From: a virus
IMG/VR virus record: IMGVR_UViG_3300034167_000773
Coordinates: 1 to 62,694 of that record
DNA length: 62,694 nt
Reading direction: 5' to 3' (one strand)
The notes below the pieces were generated by a model. That model saw nothing but the letters and a program-made list of their open reading frames with translations, was not told the origin of the DNA and did no database searches. A program made the translations under genes and the position numbers. Shown piece by piece: positions 13,670 through 22,951 of this stretch; the first letter of the stretch is position 1; each line of letters begins with the position of its first letter.

Positions 13670-15535
13670 ATGAAAAAAGGCATTAAGAAATATTATCCTG
13701 GAGTTAGTGGTCTTACTAATTTTCAATCTGGACCAGGAACAGGAACTGTATTAGCACCACCAATAGATCCAAATGGTTTTTCAACTGGAAAAATGCTTTT
13801 TCCAAAACAAGAAACTTTAGGAAAAATTGTTGATAATAAAGTAATGTCCCAAGATTATCTTGATAAAGCTAAACCTTCTTTTAGTGATAAAGCAGGAGCT
13901 GCTATGGGAAATTATGGAGGAGCTATTACTCAAGCTGCTGGTACATTAATGCCATTGCTTATGAAAAAACCAGATCCTAACGCAAAACCTTATAAAACAG
14001 GAACTAATATGATTAAATATCAAGGTAATAAACTAAATACTAAAACTAGTAAATCTAAGTTTATTAAATATCAAGAAGGTAATGAATATCTTCAATCAGG
14101 AAAAGGCATGAGTAATGTTTTAAATGCTATGGAAGAAAATAATAATAATCTTTCTAATGCATCTATTAAACCTGAAAAATTTGATATGGCATCATTAAAT
14201 GATTACATGCCAGATATTCCACAAAGACAATCACCTCAACCTATAGAAGTTGGTCCTTCTAAAAAAGAAATAGCTAGATTGATGAGGGAATATAATAAAA
14301 AAGAATTTGAAGCAGGTAAATTTGGATATATGGATAAATCTGATCCTAGATATAAACAACTTGCTACTAGAAATGAAGCTAATGCAGCTAGAGGAGAATA
14401 TGAAAAGTTATATTCTCAAAATGAAAATGATTATAAAAAATTAAAAAATAATTATAAAGAATTAGAACCTTTATCTACTAAAACACCTCTTCTTAATCTT
14501 AAATTAGCTCAATCTGCTGAGCTTCCTTCTAATCTAAATAAAATTCCTGTTAAAGAACAATCTAGAAAAGAAAGAAAAGCAGAAAATAAAAAGCTTGAGG
14601 GTATGGCTAAAGCTCCTATTACTTATAATGAGAACAGCTTTGTAGGACCTCCACAATTTGTAGGACCATCTGATCAAGAGTTACAATTAGGTAGAACTAG
14701 AGAAGATGCACAAGCTGCTAGAAATCTTTATGAAGCTAAACAAAAAGGTACTCCTATGACAGATGCCTTGATTAAAAAATCTATGAGCAGTCAAGCTTTT
14801 AAAGATGTAACTTCTAAAAAATCTTTACAACAAAAATATAATGAAAATAAAGGAGGTTATGCTAATGCTCTTAAAAGTGGTAAAGTAAATGCAAAAGGCT
14901 TCTTAGTTGATCCTAATACAGGACTTGAGTATGAAGATTTAAGAAAAAAATCTTCAGGAAAACAAGCACAATCTACAACTACTGCTAAAAAAGAAAGTAA
15001 ACCTACTGCTAAAGGTAATACTCCAAAAGGACCATTTTTTAAAGATGGTGTAGCTATTAATAAGTTTAAAGATCCTGCTACTGGTAGAAGCTATTATACT
15101 AATAATAGAATATTTGATGAAAAAACTGGTAGAATGGGTAAATATAATTATGATGAAAAAATTAATAAAGTAATAACTCAATGGGATAAAACTGATCCTA
15201 ATAGTAACTCAAACAGAAGAGTTTATCCAGGAGAAAGTCCTTTAGTTAAATATAAAAATTTAAATAATACAAAAAATAATACTCAAGAAAATAAAACTGC
15301 TAGGCATACTACAGATGATGCTGGTAAAAAGATGGTTAATCCATATAAAAGTACAGTAGAAAGTAAAATTCAACAAGAAAGAGCAAATTATAAAAAAAGC
15401 CAAGAACAAGAACAAGCTAATTTAAGACAGCAAGGAGTTAATGCTATGGAAAAACTTAAAAAAGAAAATCCACAAGCATATGATTTTCAAATGAGACTTA
15501 ATGCAAAAAGAGAAGCTTTAAAAGCTAAAAAATAA
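13670..15535 (+). CDS. Lys/Asn-rich predicted internal virion protein
   Basis: The start MKKGIKKYYPGVSGLTNFQS follows an A-rich leader; a longer frame runs back into the previous gene. The 621-residue basic product has little hydrophobic core, a short helical patch (DKAGAAMGNYGGAITQAAGT), and two copies of the IKYQ motif (IKYQGNKLN, IKYQEGNEYL) also seen in proteins at 26842-35255. Lys is encoded almost only by AAA, unlike TerL. It may be a capsid cargo protein, inferred from composition and the shared motif. Confidence 0.7.
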   Translation: MKKGIKKYYPGVSGLTNFQSGPGTGTVLAPPIDPNGFSTGKMLFPKQETLGKIVDNKVMSQDYLDKAKPSFSDKAGAAMGNYGGAITQAAGTLMPLLMKKPDPNAKPYKTGTNMIKYQGNKLNTKTSKSKFIKYQEGNEYLQSGKGMSNVLNAMEENNNNLSNASIKPEKFDMASLNDYMPDIPQRQSPQPIEVGPSKKEIARLMREYNKKEFEAGKFGYMDKSDPRYKQLATRNEANAARGEYEKLYSQNENDYKKLKNNYKELEPLSTKTPLLNLKLAQSAELPSNLNKIPVKEQSRKERKAENKKLEGMAKAPITYNENSFVGPPQFVGPSDQELQLGRTREDAQAARNLYEAKQKGTPMTDALIKKSMSSQAFKDVTSKKSLQQKYNENKGGYANALKSGKVNAKGFLVDPNTGLEYEDLRKKSSGKQAQSTTTAKKESKPTAKGNTPKGPFFKDGVAINKFKDPATGRSYYTNNRIFDEKTGRMGKYNYDEKINKVITQWDKTDPNSNSNRRVYPGESPLVKYKNLNNTKNNTQENKTARHTTDDAGKKMVNPYKSTVESKIQQERANYKKSQEQEQANLRQQGVNAMEKLKKENPQAYDFQMRLNAKREALKAKK

Positions 15536-15537
15536 AA

Positions 15538-15558
15538 ATCTAATAAAAAATATTAGAT
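15538..15558 (+). terminator. hairpin ahead of the scaffold-like gene
   Basis: ATCTAATA and TATTAGAT form an 8-bp stem with an A5 loop three bases after the stop codon of the previous gene. There is no T run, so it could be a processing or stabilising hairpin. A CGTATA motif follows 14 nt later. Confidence 0.45.
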
Positions 15559-15572
15559 AACATAATAACTTT

Positions 15573-15578
15573 CGTATA
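15573..15578 (+). promoter_or_regulatory. CGTATA motif, candidate phage promoter
   Basis: TTTCGTATAAAA lies 20 nt before the ATG of the scaffold-like gene and directly after a hairpin, a layout shared with the site at 21099. Confidence 0.55.
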
Positions 15579-15598
15579 AAAATTAAAATTAGAACAAC

Positions 15599-16576
15599 AT
15601 GTTTGGAGACTTTGTAGAAGAAGAATTAGAAAAAGAAAAACCTATGCCTGGAGAGACAGGTGTAGAGGAGGAAGAAACCTCAGAAGAAGACTCTTATGAT
15701 GAAGAAGAGTCTTATGAAGAGGAAGAAGGTGAAGAGATTAGTGATGAGGATAAAACTCCTTACCAGATTCTTATGGAAGATCTAGTAGAAAAAGGAGTTT
15801 TGTTTGCAGATGATGAGAAGGAATATGATGCCAATGAAGATGGTATTGAAGAACTTCTTGATGATACTGTAAATGCAAGACTTAGTTCTATGTTTCAAGA
15901 GAATGAAGAACTTGCAATGCTATATGATGTAGTACAGAATGGAGGTTCAATCCAAGATGTAATGGAAATCTATGGTGAAGTAAATTACAGTGAGTTGGAC
16001 ATGTCTGATGAAGGGACTCAAGAGCAAGTAGTAATTGATTACTATACTGCTAAGGGTATTTCAGAAGATAGGATCTCTCGTCTTATTGAAAGCTCTAAAG
16101 ATGATGGATCTTTTGGTAATGAGGTACAAGAAGCATACTCTGCTCTTGTAAACTCTCAAAGAGCTCAAATGCAAGAATATCTAAGTTCTCTTGAAGAACA
16201 AAAAGTTGAACAAGAAGAATATGCAAGAGAGCAAATGGTAACTCTTAGACAAACTGTAAACAGTATTGAAGAAATTCAAGGGTTTAAGTTAGATAAGAGA
16301 ACTAGAGATGATTTCTTCAGTTATATGACACAGCCAACTAAAAATGGTATGACTAGACTGCAAGAAGATGCTCAAGATTATGAGAAACAGCTAGTAATGG
16401 CTTTTATGTATTATACAAACTTCAACTCTGAAGATATGCAAAGAAGAGCTACTACTAATGTTTCTGACAAACTCTCTAAAGCTTTGAAGAGCCAAAAGGA
16501 TAGTAATATTCGTTCAGGTTCTTCAGGTAGTAAGAGAAATAGTAATATTGATGACTTTGATGATATTATCATTTAA
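15599..16576 (+). CDS. acidic scaffold-like protein
   Basis: A 325-residue protein immediately upstream of the major capsid gene. Residues 1-55 are almost entirely Glu/Asp, Ser and Gly; the rest is helical with a long coiled coil (SQRAQMQEYLSSLEEQKVEQ, EEYAREQMVTLRQTV) and a Ser/Arg tail. Acidic, helical proteins just before the MCP are typical scaffolding proteins, which fits well here although the sequence itself is not diagnostic. It is preceded by a hairpin and a CGTATA motif. Confidence 0.75.
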   Translation: MFGDFVEEELEKEKPMPGETGVEEEETSEEDSYDEEESYEEEEGEEISDEDKTPYQILMEDLVEKGVLFADDEKEYDANEDGIEELLDDTVNARLSSMFQENEELAMLYDVVQNGGSIQDVMEIYGEVNYSELDMSDEGTQEQVVIDYYTAKGISEDRISRLIESSKDDGSFGNEVQEAYSALVNSQRAQMQEYLSSLEEQKVEQEEYAREQMVTLRQTVNSIEEIQGFKLDKRTRDDFFSYMTQPTKNGMTRLQEDAQDYEKQLVMAFMYYTNFNSEDMQRRATTNVSDKLSKALKSQKDSNIRSGSSGSKRNSNIDDFDDIII

Positions 16577-16614
16577 ATAAATAAAAAAACAAACTTAAAA
16601 ACAAATAAAATAAA

Positions 16615-18075
16615 ATGGATGTTAACGTAAATTCCAGTAGTCTCCCTAGGCTCATTGATGCCAGGGCGGTCTCAGGTGCACTTACTGATAGCAATAAGCT
16701 AGATCAGTTGTTGCTTCGCAAGCCTTTCCAATTTGGACAGGTAGTATCTTACCTTTTAGGTAAGCAATATGGTCACTCTTTACAGTGTCTTACTGAGGCT
16801 CTTGGTAGGATTGAAGAGAAAGAAATTGATAGTAATATCTATCAATGGGATGTAGCCTACATGAATGATAGAACTATTAAAATTACTGCTGGTTCTACTT
16901 CTACAGTTTCTAACCTTGGTCTTAACTGTACTCCTGTACAATTGACTTTGGAAGAAAAATGGTTCTCTGGTATTGATAAAGTAAGAACTGATACAGGTGC
17001 TCTTGTAAACATTATTGCTGATCCTATTCAAACTGGTACTGGTTGGTTGTATACTTTCCAATTCTCTGATCCTGCTCAGTATTTTGATCCTAATGATGTT
17101 ATTACTGGTGCTAAATTGAGCAGAGCTTATTCTCCAGTATCTGAGATGTCAGATAGAGGTGGATGGGTAGATTTCTTCTCACCTGCTAAATTTGAGAATT
17201 ACTTCACTACTCACAGAATTGAGCATGCTATTTCTGCTGAAGCTATGAAGCAAAAGATTGCTATTGAGTTGACCAAATCTGATGGATCTAAGACTTTTTC
17301 TTGGATTGAGAAGGCTAAGTGGGAAGCTATGGCACAACTTTTGAAGAGAGAGGAGATTGCACTTATGTATGGTACTATGTCTAAAGGCAATGTACTAGGA
17401 CCTAATGGTAGACCTATCATTGAAGGTGCTGGACTTCGTCAACAGATTTCTAACAGAAATAAGCAGACTTACAACAGACTTTCTTATGACATGCTTCAAG
17501 ATTACTTGATGAACCTATCTTGGATTGCTAATGGTCAATCTGGTGGAGACTTCAAGTTTGTAATGATGACTGGAAGACAAGGTATGATTGAGTTTGATAG
17601 AGCTATTCAAGATAAAGTAAAAAACCTTTCTATCAAGGTTTACGAAGGTGGTCAGTTTGTATCAGGTACTGGTATGAATATGAGCTTTGGTTCACAGTTC
17701 AAAACTTGTATGTTCCCTAATGGTCTTGAGGTTACTGTAGTTCATTGTCCTCTTTATGATGATATTGTTCTTAACAGACAACTTGACCCTGCTACTGGAT
17801 ATCCTTTGGAATCCTCTCGTTTTACTATCTTCAACATTGGTAACAATGCTAATGGTGCTAACCTTGTTAAAGTAACCTTGAAAGGTGCTCAGATGGGTTC
17901 AATCCAAATTGAAGGTATGACTGACATCAATGGTAATTACAAGCAAGGATTTGCTCCTTCTAGTTCTGCTCTTGATGGTGCACAAATCCACATGATTAGA
18001 AGGTCTGGTATCCTTTTGAAAGATCCTCTTTCAGCTGGTGAATTGATTCCTGCTAAGATTGGTAAATTCGTCTAA
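16615..18075 (+). CDS. major capsid protein (HK97 fold)
   Basis: The 486-residue product matches crAss-like major capsid proteins in size and order. Recognisable parts are the N-terminal SSLPRLIDARAVSGALTDSN, the central GGWVDFFSPAKFENYFTTHR and AMKQKIAIEL followed by WEAMAQLLKREEIALMYGTM, and the C-terminal IHMIRRSGILLKDPLSAGEL. The coat forms the icosahedral shell. A long hairpin follows the stop codon, and the codon choice is the most balanced in the window, both fitting high expression. Confidence 0.92.
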   Translation: MDVNVNSSSLPRLIDARAVSGALTDSNKLDQLLLRKPFQFGQVVSYLLGKQYGHSLQCLTEALGRIEEKEIDSNIYQWDVAYMNDRTIKITAGSTSTVSNLGLNCTPVQLTLEEKWFSGIDKVRTDTGALVNIIADPIQTGTGWLYTFQFSDPAQYFDPNDVITGAKLSRAYSPVSEMSDRGGWVDFFSPAKFENYFTTHRIEHAISAEAMKQKIAIELTKSDGSKTFSWIEKAKWEAMAQLLKREEIALMYGTMSKGNVLGPNGRPIIEGAGLRQQISNRNKQTYNRLSYDMLQDYLMNLSWIANGQSGGDFKFVMMTGRQGMIEFDRAIQDKVKNLSIKVYEGGQFVSGTGMNMSFGSQFKTCMFPNGLEVTVVHCPLYDDIVLNRQLDPATGYPLESSRFTIFNIGNNANGANLVKVTLKGAQMGSIQIEGMTDINGNYKQGFAPSSSALDGAQIHMIRRSGILLKDPLSAGELIPAKIGKFV

Positions 18076-18095
18076 TTTTTCTCATGTTGTTGTAG

Positions 18096-18127
18096 GATAG
18101 GGGCAGAAACTTTTTCTGTTCCCTATC
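18096..18127 (+). terminator. long hairpin after the major capsid gene
   Basis: GATAGGG pairs with CCCTATC and an inner CAGAAA pairs with TTTCTG, giving 13 bp with a small internal loop. No T run follows, so it could act as a terminator or protect the capsid message 3' end. A host-type promoter starts 12 nt later. Confidence 0.65.
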
Positions 18128-18138
18128 TTATTCCAACA

Positions 18139-18146
18139 TATATTTG
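18139..18146 (+). promoter_or_regulatory. Bacteroidota-type -7 element (TATATTTG)
   Basis: A perfect TAnnTTTG match right after the capsid-gene hairpin and 27 nt before the ATG of the next gene; it probably restarts transcription there. Confidence 0.55.
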
Positions 18147-18173
18147 CAACAACAAAGAAATTTAAAAAACAAT

Positions 18174-19034
18174 ATGAAGTATAGATTAAAAAGCATCTCT
18201 AAGAGTTCTTGGGGATTTACAAAAGCAGGTAAAAAATTTACTCAGTTTGATAAGACTAAGTATAGAATTGTAGCATACAAGGATATGTCTAATAACTTTA
18301 TTACCGGTCTTACTAAAGATGATGAAAAGTATTTTGAGGAAAAACTAGGTAAGCCAATGGGATACTTCTCTAATAGAAGTAATTTCTGGTATGATAGTCC
18401 AATGGAATGCTTTGGTGAAATGACTAATGGTTTTTATGTAGAATATGAGGTAGACCTAGATACTGAAGGTAAAGACCAAGGTAAAATTATTGAGACTGGA
18501 GAAGCTGATATTGAGGAAGTATGGAATAACTTAAAGATTAAGTTTCTAACAGTTAATCCATCTATTGCATACAACAGTGCAGTTAATGCACAAGCTATGC
18601 TAGAACTATCTTCACTTTCTGAAGTATCTAAATTAAAGGTTGAGAATAGAAGACATAAAGCTGAGGCTTATGCTAAATATCTTACCCTTACTCCTGAAGA
18701 TAAAAGAAAGTACTTTACAGTTATTACTGGTAAGAGTGCATCTAATCTTTTAGATTCTGCTATTGATGAAAGACTTACAGATTACATTGAAGGGTCTCCT
18801 GTACAAGCTGATACTTTTGTAGCACTTATTGATGATCCTTCTGTAGATGAAAAGTATAAATATAACCAACTATTTCTCTCAGGAAATATTACTAAAGATA
18901 ATAGTGGTTATAAGTTTAATGGTATTCAATTGGGCTTTACATTTGATGAGATTTACAAGTTCTTAAAAGATAAGAAAAATCAGGAACTTAAAGATCTTGT
19001 TAGTAAAGCGTATGATAAAATGCTAACATTATAA
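18174..19034 (+). CDS. structural protein of unknown role
   Basis: The start MKYRLKSISKSSWGFTKAGK is set after the TATATTTG element and A-rich leader. The 286-residue product has a beta-rich N-terminal half (FYVEYEVDLDTEGKDQGKII) and a helical C-terminal half with an Asp-rich segment (VALIDDPSVDEKYKYNQLF). I do not recognise the family. The position between MCP and connector genes makes a head or collar protein likely. Its stop lies 4 nt before the next gene. A weak CGTATG variant lies near its end. Confidence 0.75.
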   Translation: MKYRLKSISKSSWGFTKAGKKFTQFDKTKYRIVAYKDMSNNFITGLTKDDEKYFEEKLGKPMGYFSNRSNFWYDSPMECFGEMTNGFYVEYEVDLDTEGKDQGKIIETGEADIEEVWNNLKIKFLTVNPSIAYNSAVNAQAMLELSSLSEVSKLKVENRRHKAEAYAKYLTLTPEDKRKYFTVITGKSASNLLDSAIDERLTDYIEGSPVQADTFVALIDDPSVDEKYKYNQLFLSGNITKDNSGYKFNGIQLGFTFDEIYKFLKDKKNQELKDLVSKAYDKMLTL

Positions 19035-19038
19035 AAAT

Positions 19039-19671
19039 ATGAATATTATAGAATGGCATCAAGCATTTAAGGTACAACTAGATACTCTTGATACTCAAGG
19101 GGCTCTACGTCTACAACCTGAGGTGGTTGATGTATTCTTTAATAAAGCTATTAATAAGATAATGATAGAACTTTATGATTCTTTTGAAGAATCTCAAGAA
19201 CTATCTGATGCATTATCTTCACAAACTATTATAACAAGTTGTACTGTAAACCCAACAACTGTACCTAATCAATGGAAAGTTTCTTTTCCATCTGATTATT
19301 ATCACCATTTGCAATCTAATGCAACTCTTAAGATTGGTACTGTAACTGGTTATGTTAGAACAGTTAAACAACTACTTGATAATGAGAGTAAGATTATAGA
19401 TAGTCCATTTGAGAGAGCAAATGATACAGAAATTCCTATCTTCTTTAAAGCTGGTGGAATTTATGCATATACTCCTCCTGGGTATACTTTAGATAGTTTT
19501 AATATAACTTATTTAAAGAATCCTATTATAGTCTCGTATAAACAAAATATAGACAGTGACATTGATGAGTATCTCCATGAGAGAATTATTAACCTAGCTG
19601 TTATATATGCACTTGAAACTTATGGTTCTGAAAGGACACCATCTAAAGTGCAAATTAAAGATGTCAATTAA
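19039..19671 (+). CDS. head-tail connector / tail ring protein
   Basis: A 210-residue protein that begins NIIEWHQAFKVQLDTLDTQG and continues with helices carrying VDVFFNKAINKIMIELYDSF, a style seen in the ring proteins stacked under the crAss-like portal. The middle is beta-rich (PNQWKVSFPSDYYHH) and the C-terminus helical (DEYLHERIINLAVIYALET). Assignment rests on resemblance and position; the exact ring cannot be named. Genes at 21112 and 22137 seem to be of the same kind. Confidence 0.65.
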   Translation: MNIIEWHQAFKVQLDTLDTQGALRLQPEVVDVFFNKAINKIMIELYDSFEESQELSDALSSQTIITSCTVNPTTVPNQWKVSFPSDYYHHLQSNATLKIGTVTGYVRTVKQLLDNESKIIDSPFERANDTEIPIFFKAGGIYAYTPPGYTLDSFNITYLKNPIIVSYKQNIDSDIDEYLHERIINLAVIYALETYGSERTPSKVQIKDVN

Positions 19672-19706
19672 ATAAATTTTATAAACTAAAAAACAAATTA
19701 AAAAAA

Positions 19707-21035
19707 ATGGAACTTTTAAAAGTTTTCGTAGGTGATGGTGGTACAACTGGTACTACTGTCAATAATATGATAGAAGGAGATTTGCTTCTTGTAACTGCTA
19801 ATGATCATGTTAAACTTACTGCCTCAATTGCAGCAGGACTTGCTGACAATGTACTTGTACAAATTGTTGCTAAAAATTCTAAAGGATTGAAATTTTCAAC
19901 TCCAATGAAAAGATCAGAAGTATCTTATGTTAATTACAAAGCAAAACAATCAGTTGCTCAAAAAGTAATGAATGTAGGTTTTGGATTTTCAACTACTACA
20001 CTATCTGATTTTAATAGTAAAACATTTACTCTTGGAGTACAGATTAAAGAAGATTTGAGGATGGGTACTTATAACAAGAATACTGAAATTCTTGCTTCTC
20101 ATGTATGTCCTTCAACTGCATATGCTTCTGTAACTAAATTGCTTGAAGATATGAGCGGTAATCTTGCTAAAGGTTTTGCTGCTAATCCTCTTACTTCTGC
20201 AGGTTCCCCTTATCAATTAGTAAAAATTGAAAGAGTAAGTACTGCTACTAAAACTAGTCTTGCTATTGCAACTGAAACTTTTACATTTACTAAAGGTTCA
20301 AGAATGGTAACTATTGGTACTGATGTAGCTTCTACATTTACAGCTGGAAAAATTCTTTCTGTAGGTCAAGGTTCTAGTACTTATGATGCAATTTATGTTG
20401 TTGAGAAAAAAGGTGTTTATGATAGTGGAACAACAACTACTACTTTTTATCTTGATACTGCTTATCAAGGAGAAAGTTCTACTAATCTTGTTGCTACAGG
20501 AACTACTTCTGGAACTACTGTAGGTTCTTTGTCTGCATTAACTGTAGCTGATTTAGATTTTAAAGTTACTGGTATTGCTCAAACAAGAACTAATAGATAT
20601 GACCAATCTAGAGTTATTGATTTTGTGATTGTATCTCCTAAAGGATTTGATGGTCCTGATGATATTGCTGTTACAACTGAAAGCGGATTTCAATATCCAA
20701 TTGGTTCATGGGCTCAAGTAAGAGATCTTGAAGAAAAAGCATTCACTAATGTTAATCCTTTGATTAACTATAGAGAGTTTCCTTTTGAAGATTTTGCTCT
20801 TAATGTTAATGCTATTGCTACTAGTGCAGAATTTAATCAATTTGTATTAGTTCATTCTGCTGGAAATGGTTACAATTACATGCAATCTTCTAGTAAAGAT
20901 TTTCCACAAACTACAATTGCTGCTGTTGTTTCAGGTACTAATGATGGTACAGTAGGTTCTGATAATTATTTTGGTAGTGTTCTTACTGCTTGGTGGTCTA
21001 AAGATTCTACTCCAACTTCTGCACAATTTGCTTAA
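19707..21035 (+). CDS. abundant virion structural protein (possible auxiliary capsid or tail protein)
   Basis: A 442-residue, Thr/Ser/Gly-rich, beta-type protein with few long helices (FVGDGGTTGTTVNNM, KSVAQ-like and NVGFGFSTTTLSDF segments). Its gene is closed by one of the strongest intrinsic terminators in the window and codon use is even, both suggesting high expression. It could be an auxiliary capsid protein, a tail component or a head decoration. I cannot decide from sequence alone. Confidence 0.7.
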   Translation: MELLKVFVGDGGTTGTTVNNMIEGDLLLVTANDHVKLTASIAAGLADNVLVQIVAKNSKGLKFSTPMKRSEVSYVNYKAKQSVAQKVMNVGFGFSTTTLSDFNSKTFTLGVQIKEDLRMGTYNKNTEILASHVCPSTAYASVTKLLEDMSGNLAKGFAANPLTSAGSPYQLVKIERVSTATKTSLAIATETFTFTKGSRMVTIGTDVASTFTAGKILSVGQGSSTYDAIYVVEKKGVYDSGTTTTTFYLDTAYQGESSTNLVATGTTSGTTVGSLSALTVADLDFKVTGIAQTRTNRYDQSRVIDFVIVSPKGFDGPDDIAVTTESGFQYPIGSWAQVRDLEEKAFTNVNPLINYREFPFEDFALNVNAIATSAEFNQFVLVHSAGNGYNYMQSSSKDFPQTTIAAVVSGTNDGTVGSDNYFGSVLTAWWSKDSTPTSAQFA

Positions 21036-21058
21036 GATATAACGGAGACTCACAGTTG

Positions 21059-21089
21059 GAGGGAAGAGAAATCTTCCCTCTTTCTTTTT
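21059..21089 (+). terminator. strong intrinsic terminator
   Basis: GAGGGAAGA and TCTTCCCTC form a perfect 9-bp stem capped by a GAAA tetraloop, followed by TTTCTTTTT. It ends the preceding structural gene's message, ahead of a CGTATA motif. Confidence 0.92.
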
Positions 21090-21098
21090 ATATACTTT

Positions 21099-21104
21099 CG
21101 TATA
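21099..21104 (+). promoter_or_regulatory. CGTATA motif, candidate phage promoter
   Basis: TTTCGTATAAAA lies just after a strong terminator and 7 nt before the next ATG. A new transcription start is needed here, making this the best placed example of the motif. Confidence 0.65.
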
Positions 21105-21111
21105 AAAACAT

Positions 21112-21768
21112 ATGTTACTATCTAAGATAATATATACCATTCAAGAGCTTAGGAGTAAGTTCTCTCAATCAGATGATAACCCCCTATCTGATAGACAAGT
21201 ACTCTTTATCTTGAATTACTATAGATCTTTTCTTATTAGACAAGATATGGAGAAGGGTAGACCTTTATCTCCATTTATTATACAAGAGTTAACTTTAGAT
21301 CTTGAGAAGGTAGATAAAGGTATTGGCTTTGTTACTAATGATATGATTCTTAGAACTAAGATTAACATTCCTAAGCCTATAGAAGGTCATATGCATGACT
21401 ACTTAACTTATGTAGGTAGAGCAGACTTTGAAGATAGATGGACACAGCTTGATTTACAGTCACTTAAATCAGTAAGCTATACTAGACATGCAGGTAGATT
21501 TCCTAGATGGTTTGCTAGAGAAAGTTATATATATGTAAAGTTTCCTCCTACTTGTACAGTAAGTAAAGTATTAGTTAGAGGAGTATTTGAGGAGCCGGAA
21601 TTAGTTGCAAAACTTGCTGGTAAGATACTTCCATTTCAAGGTCAAGAGTGGGACTATCCTATCTCTAATAATATGTTATCTACTATTATTAAGATGCTTG
21701 AGGATTCAGAATTTAGGTTTACATTTGCTATTCCTAAAGACCATGAAAATGACGGAAGTCAACAGTAA
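21112..21768 (+). CDS. tail ring / connector protein
   Basis: A 218-residue protein starting MLLSKIIYTIQELRSKFSQS, with the helical NPLSDRQVLFILNYYRSFLI and a beta-rich remainder (ESYIYVKFPPTCTVSKVLVR). It resembles the small ring/tubular proteins that build the short tail of crAss-like podoviruses. It overlaps the next gene by 26 nt, and it is the first gene after a strong terminator and a CGTATA motif. Confidence 0.65.
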   Translation: MLLSKIIYTIQELRSKFSQSDDNPLSDRQVLFILNYYRSFLIRQDMEKGRPLSPFIIQELTLDLEKVDKGIGFVTNDMILRTKINIPKPIEGHMHDYLTYVGRADFEDRWTQLDLQSLKSVSYTRHAGRFPRWFARESYIYVKFPPTCTVSKVLVRGVFEEPELVAKLAGKILPFQGQEWDYPISNNMLSTIIKMLEDSEFRFTFAIPKDHENDGSQQ

Positions 21769-22210
21769 GGGAAATTTCCTTGCTGTATATCCTAAACTAA
21801 AAGATCTGCCTTATGATAAAATCATAAAGGAGTTTCAAAAGGTATTATATGCTCACCTATTTAAAGGTAAGGTAATAGAAACTCATATAGGTACTTTTGA
21901 AATAATAAGATTTAAACCTGTTAGAGAGTTTAAGAAAAAACCTATAGATTTTAAAGCAACTAAAGAAGAAGGGTTTACTATTAGACATTTAAATGATCAT
22001 ACTAATGGGTATGCTTGTATGGTAAACTTTACTCCTAAAGCTTTCTTTAGTAAATATAAGTTTAAGACAGTCAGAGTATTAGCTAGGTCTCTTGCAGCCT
22101 ATATACTTCAAAACAAAGACTCGTATAAGTTATATTATGAAGTTAGCAAATATAAACACAGTAATATACAGGCTGGAACAGTTGGTAGTGGAGCCACTCC
22201 CAATAGCTGA
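21743..22210 (+). CDS. conserved phage protein of unknown role
   Basis: The start is placed at ATGAAAATGACGG (MKMTEVNSKGNFLAVYPKLK); earlier starts fall inside the previous gene. The 155-residue product has a helical N-terminal part, a strand-rich centre (VIETHIGTFEIIRFKP) and a distinctive HLNDHTNGYACMVNFTPKAF stretch that I recall from other phages of Bacteroidota, with no established function known to me. It overlaps both neighbours within the tail-ring block, so a virion role is likely. Confidence 0.65.
   Translation: MKMTEVNSKGNFLAVYPKLKDLPYDKIIKEFQKVLYAHLFKGKVIETHIGTFEIIRFKPVREFKKKPIDFKATKEEGFTIRHLNDHTNGYACMVNFTPKAFFSKYKFKTVRVLARSLAAYILQNKDSYKLYYEVSKYKHSNIQAGTVGSGATPNS
22122..22127 (+). 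promoter_or_regulatory. CGTATA motif, candidate phage promoter
   Basis: ACTCGTATAAG lies within the end of the preceding gene and 9 nt before the ATG of the next one. This spacing matches the intergenic examples even though the sequence here also codes for protein. Confidence 0.5.
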
Positions 22211-22946
22211 TTGTTATGAATGGATAGCTGCTGCATTACAGCATATTGGTGGAGATTATCCACAAGTTTTAAAAGATATAGATCTTGAAATAGAAAACTA
22301 TAGAGCAGAAGTTCCTTGTGATATGGTTAACTTCCTAAGACTATTAAAAGTTGAAACTCCTGATAAACAGCAAGAAACTTTTATAGAAGAAACTCGTCTT
22401 CCTAATTATCTTGAGACATCTTATATGTATGCTAATAGAAGAGTAAACTTTCATGAGCCTACACAACAACATAATCCTTTTAATAACTCTATTAAACACT
22501 CAGTTAATAACTGGTTAACTCCTGAGAATGATTTAACTTGGAACTCAAATCTTGATTATAGAATTGAGAATAACCATTTTCTTTTTAATATTGAGAAGGG
22601 AACTATTACTATACAGTACTGGGCAATTCCTACAGATGAGAATGAGTTACCAATGATACCAGATACAGAAGCTTTTATTGAGGCTTTGATGTGGTACTGT
22701 TGTAAACAACTTTCTTATCAAGGATACAAGTTTAAAAATCAAGAATTTAAGATGATGTTCTTTGAGCAGAAGTGGAATAGGTATTGTTTGCAAGCTAGAA
22801 CAGAAGGTAGAATGCCAGACATTCATATGTTACAAAGACTTTCTAATGAGAACATGAGACTTCTCCCAATAACTAATCATTACTATACCTCATTTAGGTA
22901 CTTGGGAATTATGCAACAACAAAATAGACACGGAAGATTTAGATAA
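22137..22946 (+). CDS. tail ring / connector protein
   Basis: The ATG chosen (MKLANINTVIYRLEQLVVEP) lies 9 nt after a CGTATA motif. The 270-residue product carries CYEWIAAALQHIGGDYPQVL and EVPCDMVNFLRLLKVE, a segment pair I associate with crAss-like tail ring proteins, and a C-terminal EALMWYCCKQLSYQGYKF region. It directly precedes the tail-gate gene by 5 nt. Confidence 0.7.
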   Translation: MKLANINTVIYRLEQLVVEPLPIADCYEWIAAALQHIGGDYPQVLKDIDLEIENYRAEVPCDMVNFLRLLKVETPDKQQETFIEETRLPNYLETSYMYANRRVNFHEPTQQHNPFNNSIKHSVNNWLTPENDLTWNSNLDYRIENNHFLFNIEKGTITIQYWAIPTDENELPMIPDTEAFIEALMWYCCKQLSYQGYKFKNQEFKMMFFEQKWNRYCLQARTEGRMPDIHMLQRLSNENMRLLPITNHYYTSFRYLGIMQQQNRHGRFR

Positions 22947-22951
22947 AACTT

